This document shows, piece after piece, positions 11,101 through 21,800 of a stretch of 64,000 nt of DNA. The notes below the pieces were generated by a model, which had not been told where the DNA came from, searched no databases, and was given only the letters and a program-made list of their open reading frames with translations. Location of the stretch: NCBI GenBank assembly GCA_028554645.1, contig JAQOOI010000014.1:62001-126000 (forward strand), in the 5' to 3' direction. Source of the stretch: Omphalotus guepiniiformis. Lineage: Eukaryota > Basidiomycota > Agaricomycetes > Agaricales > Omphalotaceae. The position numbers and the translations under genes are program-made. Numbering within the stretch: the first letter of the stretch is position 1; each line of letters starts with the position of its first letter.

Positions 11101-11983
11101 TAACTGGGTACATGCAAAAACAGTGAATTTTATCATAAAATATGCTCAACCATATGCAGTAGGAGCCTAGCTCGTAATGCAAACCCTAGTTGTGGATTGG
11201 ATTGGATTCCGGCCCATACGGTGGCCCTCATTAGGTCGTACGTGTAATATTCGCTCCAGTGTTGCTTGAACTTTCTGGGATAGTGCTCATAGTTCGTCCC
11301 GTCGATCGGTGTACGTTTTCTAATCTCTGTTCTCTGTTTCTCTTGTTGTGTAAGTCCCTTTTTTTTGACTTATGCACGCACCACTACTTATTCGTGGGTT
11401 CGTCAAAACTCAGAACCGACAATGGTGTTGGTGTTTCAGTTCACACTGTCGAGAGAGTGGACGGGACGTTCGAGGGATAATGGACGTTATTGTCCTGCTG
11501 GTACGGTCGTTTCTCCTTGGTGACTCGGACTCGATGTGGTTGATTGTAAGCGACTCGGATTGAATTCGCTGTACGTTCTACATCAAGTAGATTCACTCGA
11601 TAAGCGATGTAGGTTATGCCAGTAGCCTGTGGATTGTGGTATTCAATTCAATGTCGCAAGGGGGTTTGTTGCCTTTTGTTTCTGCTTCGCGGAGGCCACT
11701 CAAGACACCCCCCGAATCCCAACCCCCCCGGGAAAAAGAAAGGAAAGTCGTTCGAATCCACATCGCTGCGTACGCTTCTTCGAGTCTCCCGGCGGGCCCA
11801 TTGTCTCTTGCGTTTTTGGTGCCACTTCATTTGCTTTGACATGGTACTGGTACTATGTAACTGGTCTGCTAGAGGGTCGACCTTTCCCTCAGTCGCCTCT
11901 CGTTCGACATCAACGCCTACGCTCCTCTTAATACACTCAACAACCTCTCCCTACCTATCTACCGAACAACCCGATCTACCGCT
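11101..11983. other. No supported gene
   Basis: Several overlapping reading frames exist (for example around 11616-11931), but none has recognisable motifs, splice structure or a copy elsewhere in the window. The last part is likely promoter and leader of the gene starting at 11984. A C-rich tract lies near 11700-11750. Confidence 0.5.
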
Positions 11984-12505
11984 ATGCCTTCCCCCCAAGT
12001 CAACATCGGTATCGCCCTCTACTCCCAAATCGACAGCCGAGGTCAACCAACAGGTTCCCACTGGGCAATCGTCGCTCACCCCACAAACTACTTCTCCTCC
12101 GACCACCAAACCCGGGTCTTCCAAATAACCCGTCGACAACCCTCCACACACTGGGTCCTAACACATAAAATCTGTTCCCTAACTCGATCATCATCTCTCC
12201 TCGGGGTAATCCATGTAGTCACACTACCCTACACGATGAACGATTTGGAGCGATTCGCGATGCGTTTTAGGGCGGAGAGGGATGGGGATGATCATAGTGG
12301 GTTGTACATTTGGAGTTGTGCGGGGTGGGTTATTAGGTTTTTGTGGGTTTTGCAGGGGTTGGCGGTACCAACGGGGGGAGGCCCGGGGGTGTGGAGGCTT
12401 CCTTGTGATGTTGGGAGGGTTTATGATCGTGTTAGGGAGGTTTGTGAGCCTGCGTTGAGGAGGGTTTGGAGTGAGAATAGGAGGCCGGGGGTTGTTCCGC
12501 TTTGA
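11984..12505 (+). CDS. DUF6914-like protein, copy 1
   Basis: A single-exon gene of 173 residues starting MPSPQVNIGIALYSQ. It is a paralogue of the gene at 48270: shared landmarks are IGIALY, SHWAIV (His-Trp-Ala), FSSDHQTRVFQI, WVLTHKICSL, LGVIHVVTL, FRAERDGDDHSG, GWVIRFLWVL, LPCDVG and VYDRVREVCEPAL. The pattern (short beta-rich start with HWA, then a GVVHV strand, a Cys/Trp segment and C-terminal helices) resembles the uncharacterised mushroom family DUF6914; I recall that family by pattern only. No signal peptide or membrane segment is evident. Codon third positions change from C-rich to G-rich halfway through, around 12240. Downstream sequence to about 13180 is also duplicated after the second copy, in the same orientation. 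Confidence 0.65.
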   Translation: MPSPQVNIGIALYSQIDSRGQPTGSHWAIVAHPTNYFSSDHQTRVFQITRRQPSTHWVLTHKICSLTRSSSLLGVIHVVTLPYTMNDLERFAMRFRAERDGDDHSGLYIWSCAGWVIRFLWVLQGLAVPTGGGPGVWRLPCDVGRVYDRVREVCEPALRRVWSENRRPGVVPL

Positions 12506-12571
12506 GAGATGAGCTTGAGGTATGCGGTTGAATTTGGTTGAGGTTGGCCATGGACTAATGCTTGGATTATA

Positions 12572-12586
12572 GCGCGCGCGCGCGCG
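12572..12586. repeat. (GC)n dinucleotide tract
   Basis: An alternating GC run of about 15 bases lies just downstream of the gene ending at 12505. Such alternating purine-pyrimidine tracts can adopt Z-DNA, but no function can be assigned here. Confidence 0.7.
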
Positions 12587-13511
12587 AATTGCAGAAATAC
12601 TCCCTAAAAATCAAAATGTACATAGGTATCACTGAGAGGCGGTTTCGCCGATGATCAAGTTGTAGGATTATTATTACTGTTAGGAAGTGGAAAAAGTAAA
12701 ATGTAGAATTTACTACTTAATTATGTACCGTGGTCCATTTATACACTGTTTATCGTATCGTGAATTGGTGTGATATATTAGCCTTTATCCCGTCGACTTC
12801 GTCCTATGTATCTGCCATACGGTATTTAGTATTCAAGATTCAAGGCCGCTGCCGTTCCGCTTCAAACAAACGCGTCGGGTGTTCAGAATTCGGTAATTTA
12901 TGCAGTTTAGTACTCAGACTCGGAGGGGGATGCCAGCGGGACTCCCTTCACATCAGCTTAACATGTTTCGCAGTGTTCCAATCTCCCTTTTACTCATCAT
13001 CGACTCCGAGTCGAAATTTTCGAAGAGAGCTTCAAGCCGACGCGACGCGTCTCTGAGTCAGCGAGGTTGTGACCCGCACGTGCATTACACCCCGGATAAC
13101 GTTCTCACGCCACAGACGTGTACTGTTTCCTGGCCTGCCCCGAACAGACCTTCAAGCTTGCAAGCTTCAAGGGTATCAACTAAGACTTGTCAAGGGCTTG
13201 CCGGATGCCACTTGGTGATAAAATATATACCACACACATGTGACGTTTTACGCCCGCGCTTGCAGCCTCAAGAGCGTCTAAACCTGCTACATAGTACCGA
13301 ATCAGGTTTTCGTGAAACGACATTGCCTTAGTATGTAGCAAGGAAGGAAGGAAGGTAAGGAATTAGATGCATTAGAATCTGGTGTACTTAGCAATTATAC
13401 GAAGAAAGGTCCGAAAGTTGAGTAACATATTCCATTCAAACGCTCCTCCCAAATGTCCAGCATAACTTTTTCTAGTCCCCCTTGACTGACCCTCCATATC
13501 TCAATTAACAC

Positions 13512-15356
13512 TCACTCTTCAACCGACGTAGGGAACATAAACACATCACGAGGATCCAACTTTTCCTTCAAAGACCTCAACCTTGCATAACTCTATTCAA
13601 AATACAATTGTTTCCCTGCAAGTAAACACTCAATTAACAGCGGTTGTTAAAGAACGAGAAATATAACGCACAATTAGCCAGTCTATTATCGATGTGATTG
13701 GCATAAACACCATAATTCCAATTCGTAGGCATCTTCGAAGTCAGAGTCCATCGAGGAATGTGAAGCTCGAGTCTGGATACGGAGGTAGACCATTGGAGTA
13801 TGAAGCGTAAAGCTGCATTGTGAATAGGGTATCGCGGCGAGAAAGAGCGGTAGCGTTGTTGGTGATTTCTAGGATTTTGGAGTTGGGACCACCGTAGAGT
13901 TCGACCTCTACTAACCAGTTCTAATTAAGGACGTTAGCTGGATGATATAGAGAACTAAGGAAGCGAAGGCATACAGTGTCTGAATCATATCCTTCGTTGG
14001 AAAGATATCCATGAATGAAGGACATGCCTCAAGAGTCATAGGCTGCGTCTCCGGCGTCGTTATTGATCTTGCGTAAAACGTATCCGAACTATCAAGGTTC
14101 CATAGACACAGTATTAAGGTCTTTCCCGCCTAGGACTTGAACCGAGTCGATATATGTCCCAATGCCTGAAAACACGACTGTATTTGGTGTAGGCATCACT
14201 TCGAGCCATGGTTGCAGAGTCGCGTTCAAAGCACTCTCTTCGCCGTACCAAGCACCAGTAAGACCGAAAGTAACGAATCCCTTCTTGGTACCCTTCGAAA
14301 GAACTAATTCGGCGGCGAAAGGAGATGCTGGGCCGGAGAAAGAGAACTTTTGGAATGAGAGTAGGGATTTACCGGCGGTGGAGTAGTCCATTTGCCAAGT
14401 ATATTGGAAGACCATTGCAAACGAGGGTGCAGGGAAGGTGTTTACTTCGATGGATGTCGAGATAGCGAAAGAAGGAGCTGCGCCTCGGAGAGCCTGTAAT
14501 CAGTCCTGGTGAGCCAAAAAAAGACGTGATTTGAAGTAACAGGAATGAATGACTGACCCAAAAGAGATCTGGGTAAGATGACTCGGTCGCTCTCACTATA
14601 GTTCCATTAGCGAGGACAGCATTAATAGCGAATACAGTATCCAGAGTTAGACCCCACTGCCTGGACGTAAATCCATTTCCACCAAAAGCTAACAGTCCGA
14701 GGGTTCAAATGTGAGTTGTATGAACTTCAATGAAGCAGCATTAAAGACGTACAAGAATGACCCCCAATCCCAACCCAACGTACGGGCAAGTCCCATGTGG
14801 AAGTGCACGTCCAGCATAATTAAGTGTCAATGCTACGTCACCAAGTCTATTCCCAGACGCTAAAACAGCGGTGTTGGTCGAAGAATCAACGGATATAGAT
14901 TTCATGTGGCTTAGGTCGACGACGAGAGAACCGTTCTTGCCTCCTAACCCGTTCGCGATGTAGCTATGCTGTGGACTTTGCGTCAGCGAAACGAACGTGG
15001 GTGTGGTAAAGGTGGAGGGGGAGAAGACGTACCCGGTACCCCTCCACCTCGTGCAACGACCTAAAGGTTGTTTGCGGCTCCAAGCTTTACGATTGTTGAA
15101 ACGTCTTCTGGTGTAGATGGATACGATACTGCTGTTGGCTCGAAAGTGAACCGTTGATTGACTGTAAAACATCGATGATACATCAATTTCTGACATGTTC
15201 GGAGGAAAGAAAGAAAGAAAAAAGAGTATAGAAACACGCACATGCCTGACTAGCTACTGCATAACCATCTTGACCCGGAAAAAGAGCAGTGATACCTGCG
15301 CCCTACAAGTCGCTGAGAGCAAGAGCAGAGTTCAGAGAAAGAAGAGGGGCGGCCAT
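13512..15356 (-). pseudogene. Dead copy of an FAD-linked (BBE-like) oxidase
   Basis: This is the paralogue of the intact gene at 45522-47373, in opposite orientation. The start codon is at 15354-15356. Codon 18 is a TAG (15303-15305), where the intact copy has TCG just after the signal peptide. A 5-base duplication (TTGGG repeated, near 14765-14780) shifts the frame in the CPYVG(I)GGHS motif. A second TAG replaces a serine codon in the last exon (near 13590). Recognisable remains include HSYIANGLGGKNGSLVVDLS, AGRALPHGTCPYVG and VFQYTWQMDYSTAGKSLLSF. Exon-intron positions match the intact copy. No functional protein can be made from the normal start. Confidence 0.9.
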
Positions 15357-15496
15357 TGTTGCGGTATGTAGAACAGGCCATCTTGGCTTTATGCATTTAC
15401 GGCTGGCCCAAAAAAAAAGAATATCATCCTTTCAACAACGGAGCAGTGTCTTGAAGGTGATTATGGTGGATGAGATATGGTCAAGGGTCAAAGTGG

Positions 15497-15573
15497 CCCG
15501 TACTAGAGGAGTTTGTAAACATGTTCAAATAAGCCGCTTATTTGAACATGTTTACAAACTCCTCTAGTACGGG
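15497..15573. repeat. Perfect 38-bp inverted repeat with a 1-base spacer
   Basis: The left arm (15497-15534) begins CCCGTACTAGAGGAGTTTGT and ends CAAATAAGC. The right arm (15536-15573) is its exact reverse complement, with a single C between them at 15535. The element lies about 140 bp upstream of the dead oxidase start. The homologous place in the other duplication arm (about 45352-45385) has only one diverged arm. The palindrome could form a long hairpin. Confidence 0.95.
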
Positions 15574-18105
15574 GTTAGGGGTTCCCGCCCAAAGCTCGTT
15601 CTCTCAGCTTTGGATTTTTCTCCCAGGCTATAACCTCCCTTTCCACCCTTTTCAATGCGCCTTCAAGAAATGTATTCTGAAACAAGAGAGCTCAATAATC
15701 TCAGCTTCACTATTTTTCTGTATCCTTTACTTCTCTCAGCATTGGTTCTAGTAAAAATCGCGTTTTCAAGACTCAAGTCGAGCGTGATACGGCATTAGCA
15801 GCATGTGATCGGTTTCAAAGTATACTCTAACTTACTGTAAGTTAGTGGTATGGATAGCCTAACAAGTCTAAGCTTAGGGACCGCCTGGACCGCTAGGGGT
15901 GACATGGACAGTTTCAAGTTCCGTTCCCGCTTTCAAGTTGTTCAATTCAATGGGCTTGGCTGTCAACTTCAACTCAATCAAAACTCAGAAGTGTTTGTTT
16001 TCGTCTGAGGTGCCAGCTCGAATGCTTAGTGCTTGATTCCATGCTTTGCTTTCTTGTCTTCGTGATCCTTGACAGCCGGACGAGGACGAGGGAGGTCGTT
16101 CAAGTTAGTCAATTATTATTTACGACCTGAACTCTCCGCTGGGTTCCTCCATCCCCGTCGCACTGAAGCGCTGCCATGGAGCTACATGTCTACGCTTACA
16201 CTGCCCTTCACGGTGGTTATTTCCCGTACCGGACAACAATCTACGCTGGTGCGAGTCAGGTGCGAGTCCGACGGGTAATTTCGCTCGCAATGGATATACT
16301 CGTAATGGCATGTATTTGGGTAGGCAAATCATTTTCTGTGTCATCATCGTGAAGTGCTTATACTTTTTGACATAAGCAGCGTCAAACCTATGAGGGGATA
16401 CCGCAAATTCGGAGAAGATCTGTGTATGGAGGAAATCCGCGACAAAAGCTAGTTCAACTAGACGGGGTGGGGTTTATGAGGGTTCAAACGTTCACACCTG
16501 CAACTTCTACCTCCCTTACTTCTCCGAGTCGTAGATGGGCTTCCTATATCAATCCCTACATCGAATTCATACTATCTACTATCTACCCCCACATCTTACG
16601 CCACAGGAACTGGGAAGCAAGACGATGCTGCAATCTAGAACCTATGACGAACTAGAAGTGCGAAGTGTCAAACCCGATGACTTGTTGTGCTCATCAAGGT
16701 ACGTACGCACCTACGTATGTAGTTATTTTCAGAACTTGGATTTACACACATACTTACTGTATATGTTTTGTGTGGCGCTCAGCGTAATGAGGTTCCCGGC
16801 GTTAACGTCAAGGGCCAGCCTCGTTAGGGCCTAGCCTAAAGATGCTCCTTGAAATGCGGTTCCTCCATCTATGTATGCGCTTGGACCCGGTCCCACACTC
16901 GGCGTTTAGTGCCAGAGTACTGTACTTTGGTGAGTTGGTGATTTCATCTTCTCGGACGATCGCGATTTGAGGTGATGACTCCGTTCCCGTATCAGCGGAC
17001 AGCGGACTGTGTATTGTAGATGTATAACAGGATACAATGTCGGTCCTTTTATTCGACCGATGAAGACTTGGATAGAAGCTTGAATTGGGTGAGGGGAGGG
17101 GAGGGGAGGGAGAACTCTCAGCGAAGCTTGAGGATGGGTGTTCCATTCTGTCACTTACCTACCTACCTACCTACTACAGATCGGGATTCGGAGAAAGGGA
17201 GACAAAGTCCTTAACATCATGGATCTTTGATCATCTGCATCAGGTCCTATGTAGCCCTCGCATCAGGTTCTTCGAATCCTTCCTTCCTTCTTTCCTTCCA
17301 AGAACTTCCCAAGATCGCGTAAAAAACAAGAAATCTATACATACTGAGATGTTCTGGTCTCATGCCCTATGCAAAGTCGTGAACCGAAAGGTCTACCGGA
17401 GCCTACCGGTCAGTACTAGTGGTTTTGGCGCTTTTGGCGCTTTTTGGCGGTGATAGCATATGTTGGAATTCAGAAGCGAATTGCAGGGTCGTTGGAAATC
17501 ATACGCTATTCGCTCAAACGCGAACGGTTCCGAAGCTTCCGGCGGGTTCTTGACAATATAATTCGCGGTGCAACAATACCGCTTCCTAGCTCTTCCTAGA
17601 TGCGCTTCTGTGCCCAAATGTCGTTCAATGTTTCCTTAGTAGGTCTAGCTCGTCCTTTCACGAATACATACACACCCTCACGAGAGTTCCATGCACACCT
17701 TGCTGTTGATGCGTGTAATCGCACGAAGGATGTTTTAGCGAAACTGAATAAGAAGTCAGAACAAAGTGTAGACGCGCGACTGTGTAGTACTAGTACGTAT
17801 TGTGATTAAGCGGGGGGGTGCCTGTAGGAAATACTGTAAGGTAAGAAGAGAATAGCTTAGTAGGATAGGATATGGTTGAAGGTACTCGAGAATACGAATT
17901 ACATACCTGTACGATACAACTAACTATGTACTGGAAATTGGAAGGGAAAAAAACTATGCTACAATATAGTACACCAAGCATGCATGATACAACTATACAC
18001 ATTTCAATGCTTCATCTTCATCTTCATCGGTCCGTGTCGTCGGGGTCGTCGTCGTGGTTCGTCGTTATTGCCAATAGTACATCGTTCTTCCTTCGTGGTC
18101 CCAAC
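15574..18105. other. No supported gene; upstream part of the inverted arm and 3' flank of the DUF6593 gene
   Basis: To about 17600 this is the non-coding part of the left inverted arm, matched by 43565-45350. It contains (GGGGA)n near 17095, (TACC)n near 17158 and CTTCC runs near 17280. Short reading frames (16808-17146, 17393-17617) are not conserved in length or frame with the partner arm, which argues against coding. From 17600 to 18105 I see only the likely 3' flank of the next gene. Confidence 0.6.
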
Positions 18106-18851
18106 CTAAAGGTTATACTCGGTAATATGTCGCAATATCATCAACGATGCCAGCATTTCTAGTAGGTGGTAACACTCAGTAAGTTCCAGGCCCCGACGCC
18201 CAAGTTTACAGACACAAGTACCTGGTGCTAGGTGTCCAAAAGCTTCGTCGATGGTTAACGAACATCCTGATGAACCTTCGTAGTGAGGTTCTCCTGGTGT
18301 TTTGAGGCTGTAATATGCGATGAGGTAGCCAGCGGAATTCGTGCACTGAAGAAAAGGATAACCCTCAGTCATGACGGGGCGCGGTGGACATTAACCGGGT
18401 CGCTCACTGTCCATTCTTGATTGGCTTGGGAACGCCAGCTCCAGAAATATTCTTGTCCATCGGACGCAGTAAACTTACGTACCCTTGAGAAAGAAAAACC
18501 CCAAACGTTTGAATAAACGGATAGTGACGAAATAGAATTTCTGGTTACTTACCTGCTTGACGAAGTCTTCAGAAGATACGCCTTCATTGGTATACACGAT
18601 TTTGACGAGAATGAGACTGTTCCCAAAGAGTAGTTTGGTCCAAAGTCAAGAGCGATGAGAGCTTTTGGGTAGGTGTTTGAATAGATGTGAGAACTCGTGT
18701 TGTAGATCATGTATGCGGTATGTGAACTGCTGTTATCGAGTGTTGAGCGTCTATAGCTCAGACGAAGACGATCGTGGATATCGACGAATTCAGAACCAGT
18801 GAGTTTACCGGTCTTGTCTTCCAAGAAATAAGGCATCCCGTAGGTCGTCAT
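18106..18851 (-). CDS. DUF6593 domain protein
   Basis: Three exons (18553-18851, 18408-18483, 18106-18345) join in frame and give 204 residues. The start MTTYGMPYFLEDKTGKL is preferred over an upstream ATG at 18938 that would add a low-complexity leader. The features DIHDRLRLSYRR, TAYMIYNTSSHI, ALIALDFGPNYSLGTVSF, MKAYLLKTSS, then RKFTASDGQEYFWSW and a C-terminal SAGYLIAYYSL match the beta-rich DUF6593 family, abundant in Agaricomycetes and of unknown function. The DGQEYFW segment is the most characteristic. No signal peptide or membrane helix is visible. It stands alone between the inverted arm and a long gene-poor stretch. Confidence 0.7.
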
Positions 18852-18859
18852 TGCGGGCA

Positions 18860-21800
18860 GACGTTGTGGTGTGGATGTGTGGGATGGTGGGGACGGAGGA
18901 GGGGGATGGGTAATAGTGAGAAATATTTGAATGTGCATTTATAAATGGCTCCCCCAACTGAATCGCGCGAGTTGTTTCGAGCATATACACACGTTGTTAT
19001 CTCCGAAAGGGCACATCCTGATATTCGCGTATGTATACCCAAACGACCCTCACGAGTTATGTATCAATCGGCACTAGACCAAAAAGAAGGTTTCATCCAT
19101 GATCCATGCCAACGGGCGCCAGTTCCTTTCATCGGTTGTTACATCGATAAACAACCCCTCCCCTCCGCCTCCAGCCTCCAGGTCAGGTTGGATCCGGAGA
19201 GATAGGATACCGGCAAGTACCACGCTGTATCACAGCAAGGCGTGTCCTATGTAGGATGAATTTGACTTGACTCGACTTGAAAAGTGAAGACGGTGAAGCT
19301 GTAGAGCTCTAGCCCTTTAGAATGCCGTTCATGTGGAAACACCAGTTTGTAGGTAACGTCAAGGAATACAAAGTTTAATGAGGGGTGGCCAGCGTTCTCG
19401 TGTACGGCCGAGAGCCCTGATGAATTCTGCGAAGGGGAAGAACGACGGAAAGGGCGAATCGTCGTCATCTCGTAAGCGTAATATCAAATGCATCGGAAGC
19501 GTAGACCCGTGGTAAGTGCATACTGCACTGGATGTATGTATCATCAAGGCTTCGGGAGCTTCGGAAACATCCTGACGTCGCCAAATTGTCCCAGTCATTT
19601 CGAGTTATGCATATCTATGTAGGAAGTTCCAGGTTGTTGGACTTCGTGAGTTGATTTCCAAGAATCGAGTCTTTGAGTAGTCGACCCTAGTCCACCCGAG
19701 GGGATACTATATGGCCCTGTAGACTCGGAATGCAGTAAGCACTTAGCAAATTACGACGTCGATACTTTCGTTTCTCCTGGTTACCGCTGGTGTGCCAACC
19801 ATGACGGCCTTCAAGTTTTTTTTATATTTTCAAATTCTCTCAATGTGCATTGTGAAGAGAGGAAAATATGAAGAAAACGTGTCAGATAAGTGTAAAGATA
19901 TCCATTGTATATCGATTACACTCCGGAACTCACTTTCTGCTGCAAATGCAATTCGAGGCTAATTTCCGCGATAGAGTATGTAACTCTGATACGATTTTAA
20001 GACTCGGAGGAAAAACTTCCTCAATAATCTTGCGGTTGCATCTCGTAAGAGTTGAAACTTTGAAACGGTAAACCGTTGACGTTGAGGGCAGCCGCATTGC
20101 CATAAATTCAAGCTGCGGTCGAAGTTGGGTCTGGAACGTTGAGATGCCGGTTAGCCGAGAGCAGCACGGCAATATGCCGACTTTCCCCGAATTCCTTGGC
20201 TTAGCATTAGCTTTGACACAGGGCGGAGCTCACGGAAGATCTGAACTGAGATACCGGATGTGGCGCACTTAGAGAACCTTTTCATCGACGTCTTTTACTT
20301 ACCTCTCCATGTGCATGAAGCGCTGCCCTACACTTTCGAAGTTTCAGTGAATCCTAGGCCCAACGTAAGAAAAGCGCCAAAAGTAAGTACATACTCAAAA
20401 CTCTATGAATACTCTCGGTTTCCAAGTTCTTCTTGAGATACTGCAATCACAGTTATCAATGCCATCTAAAGATCTAATCTTTCATCTGATACGGGTTCCC
20501 CCAGCAGATCGAGTGAGTCGCGGTCTTCAAATTCTACCCCCACGTTCCTGTATGACTCCTCGGCTGTTGTGAATGCTATCATGGTCGAGTTATATATGGA
20601 AATCTGTGCCATCAGTGACGAGGAGCTTGCTTTCACTGAAGTACATAGTAGTGATTCGTAAGAGTCATGGAATCGGATTCGTTACTTGTGATGATCAAGG
20701 TGACCTATACTGTGTAGCTCCCCGAAGTCCGTATGTAACACACCGACTCCGCGTGGACGATGCGAGATCTCCGAACAGTTGTACAGTAAGTGATACAAGA
20801 GAATCGATGGGCCGCACACGTTGTTTGGTTTGCTTCATGTTCTTCTGCGCCTTGGCGCCTTGCTTTTGATACATACGACACGGGGCCGAACAGGCAGTGT
20901 CTGATACACACCCCGCATGCGAGTCCGCATGTTCCAAATCGCTTCTAGTGACCCCTTCGTACGTACTATCCACGACCGTTTGACTAGGACTTCTGGATGT
21001 TGTCGTCGTGCACACTAGTTGGTGTATCGTAGATCCTCAGTGAATCGTGAATCGTGAATCGTGAATCGTGATATCGTACCCATCCAAGTACTTCCTGTGC
21101 ATCCCTTGCCTCGCGGAACCCTTCGGGGATCCTTGTGCCAAGCAGGAACTCCGTAAAGGTCGCCCGTCACTGCGTCTGACTTCAAAACAGGGCAAATACC
21201 GAGCTATGTAGCTACCGAGCCCCAGTGATTAACCTCATTGACATCGAAGGTCCCCTCTCAAGAGTCAAATTCTTTGTTCTTCAGGAGCCTTCAGGGTCGC
21301 ATTAGAACATGCCTAGTAACTACATACATATGCAGCTCGCCATTTAACCTCATTAACCGGGCAGAGTCTATATCTTCCTCAGTCCTGTGCTTAATTCAAT
21401 TCAATTTTACGATCGTCCTTTGAGCCTGCCTTTGCGACCCTGAAAGGAATCGGAATCAAATTTGCTTCCGAACTTCCGAAGCATATGAGCATATGGTGAT
21501 ATGCGTAGGACAAAGAATGACATACCTTTGTTGCTGAACAACATGTTAAGACGCAGATCGTATGAGGTAAACTGTAAAGGAAGCTGTGGCACTGTGACTG
21601 ACCTATGTACATACATACATAGGCGTGTTCGTTCGATCGCATCAAGTACCAAGCCCCGTTTCGTCGGAGAGTTGAGGTTGAATTGCCAGCAGTAGGATTA
21701 ATCCTAAAGGCTTAAAGGCCTAATGGTGCTGGTGAACGTGTAAACTCTTTCAGCTCTGTTACTTCGTTCTTGTATCGAGCATCGAGCAATAACCTGGGCC

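Larger units (their letters stand above)
11984..13180 (+). repeat. Direct duplicate block, left copy (partner 48270-49610)
   Basis: The block contains the DUF6914-like gene and about 0.7 kb downstream. Shared downstream landmarks include TTCCGCTTCAAACAA, CGAGTCGAA followed by TTTCGAAGAGAG, CGCACGTGCATTAC, and GTTCTCACGCCACAGACG. The copy is in the same orientation as its partner, whereas the neighbouring 4-kb arm is inverted. Confidence 0.75.
13185..17600 (-). repeat. Left arm of a large inverted duplication (partner 43565-47700)
   Basis: Read on the minus strand, this segment matches 43565-47700 over nearly its whole length. It includes the oxidase gene, its 3' flank (shared ACATGTG, GGCAATGT and CTAGAAAAAGTTATGCT-type landmarks) and its upstream DNA to a shared GGTGCAACAA/TTGTTGCACC landmark at about 17570. 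Small indels and substitutions are frequent, so the duplication is not very recent. The arms are separated by about 26 kb of largely single-copy DNA. Confidence 0.85.

Noticed and set aside
15574..15585. CCCCTAACCCC-like sequence (on the minus strand) beside the palindrome, resembling a telomere repeat
   Set aside because: Only one partial unit, no array; most likely chance.
16808..17146. Minus-strand frame of 112 codons in the left inverted arm
   Set aside because: The homologous sequence in the right arm does not keep the frame or length, so it is unlikely to be coding.
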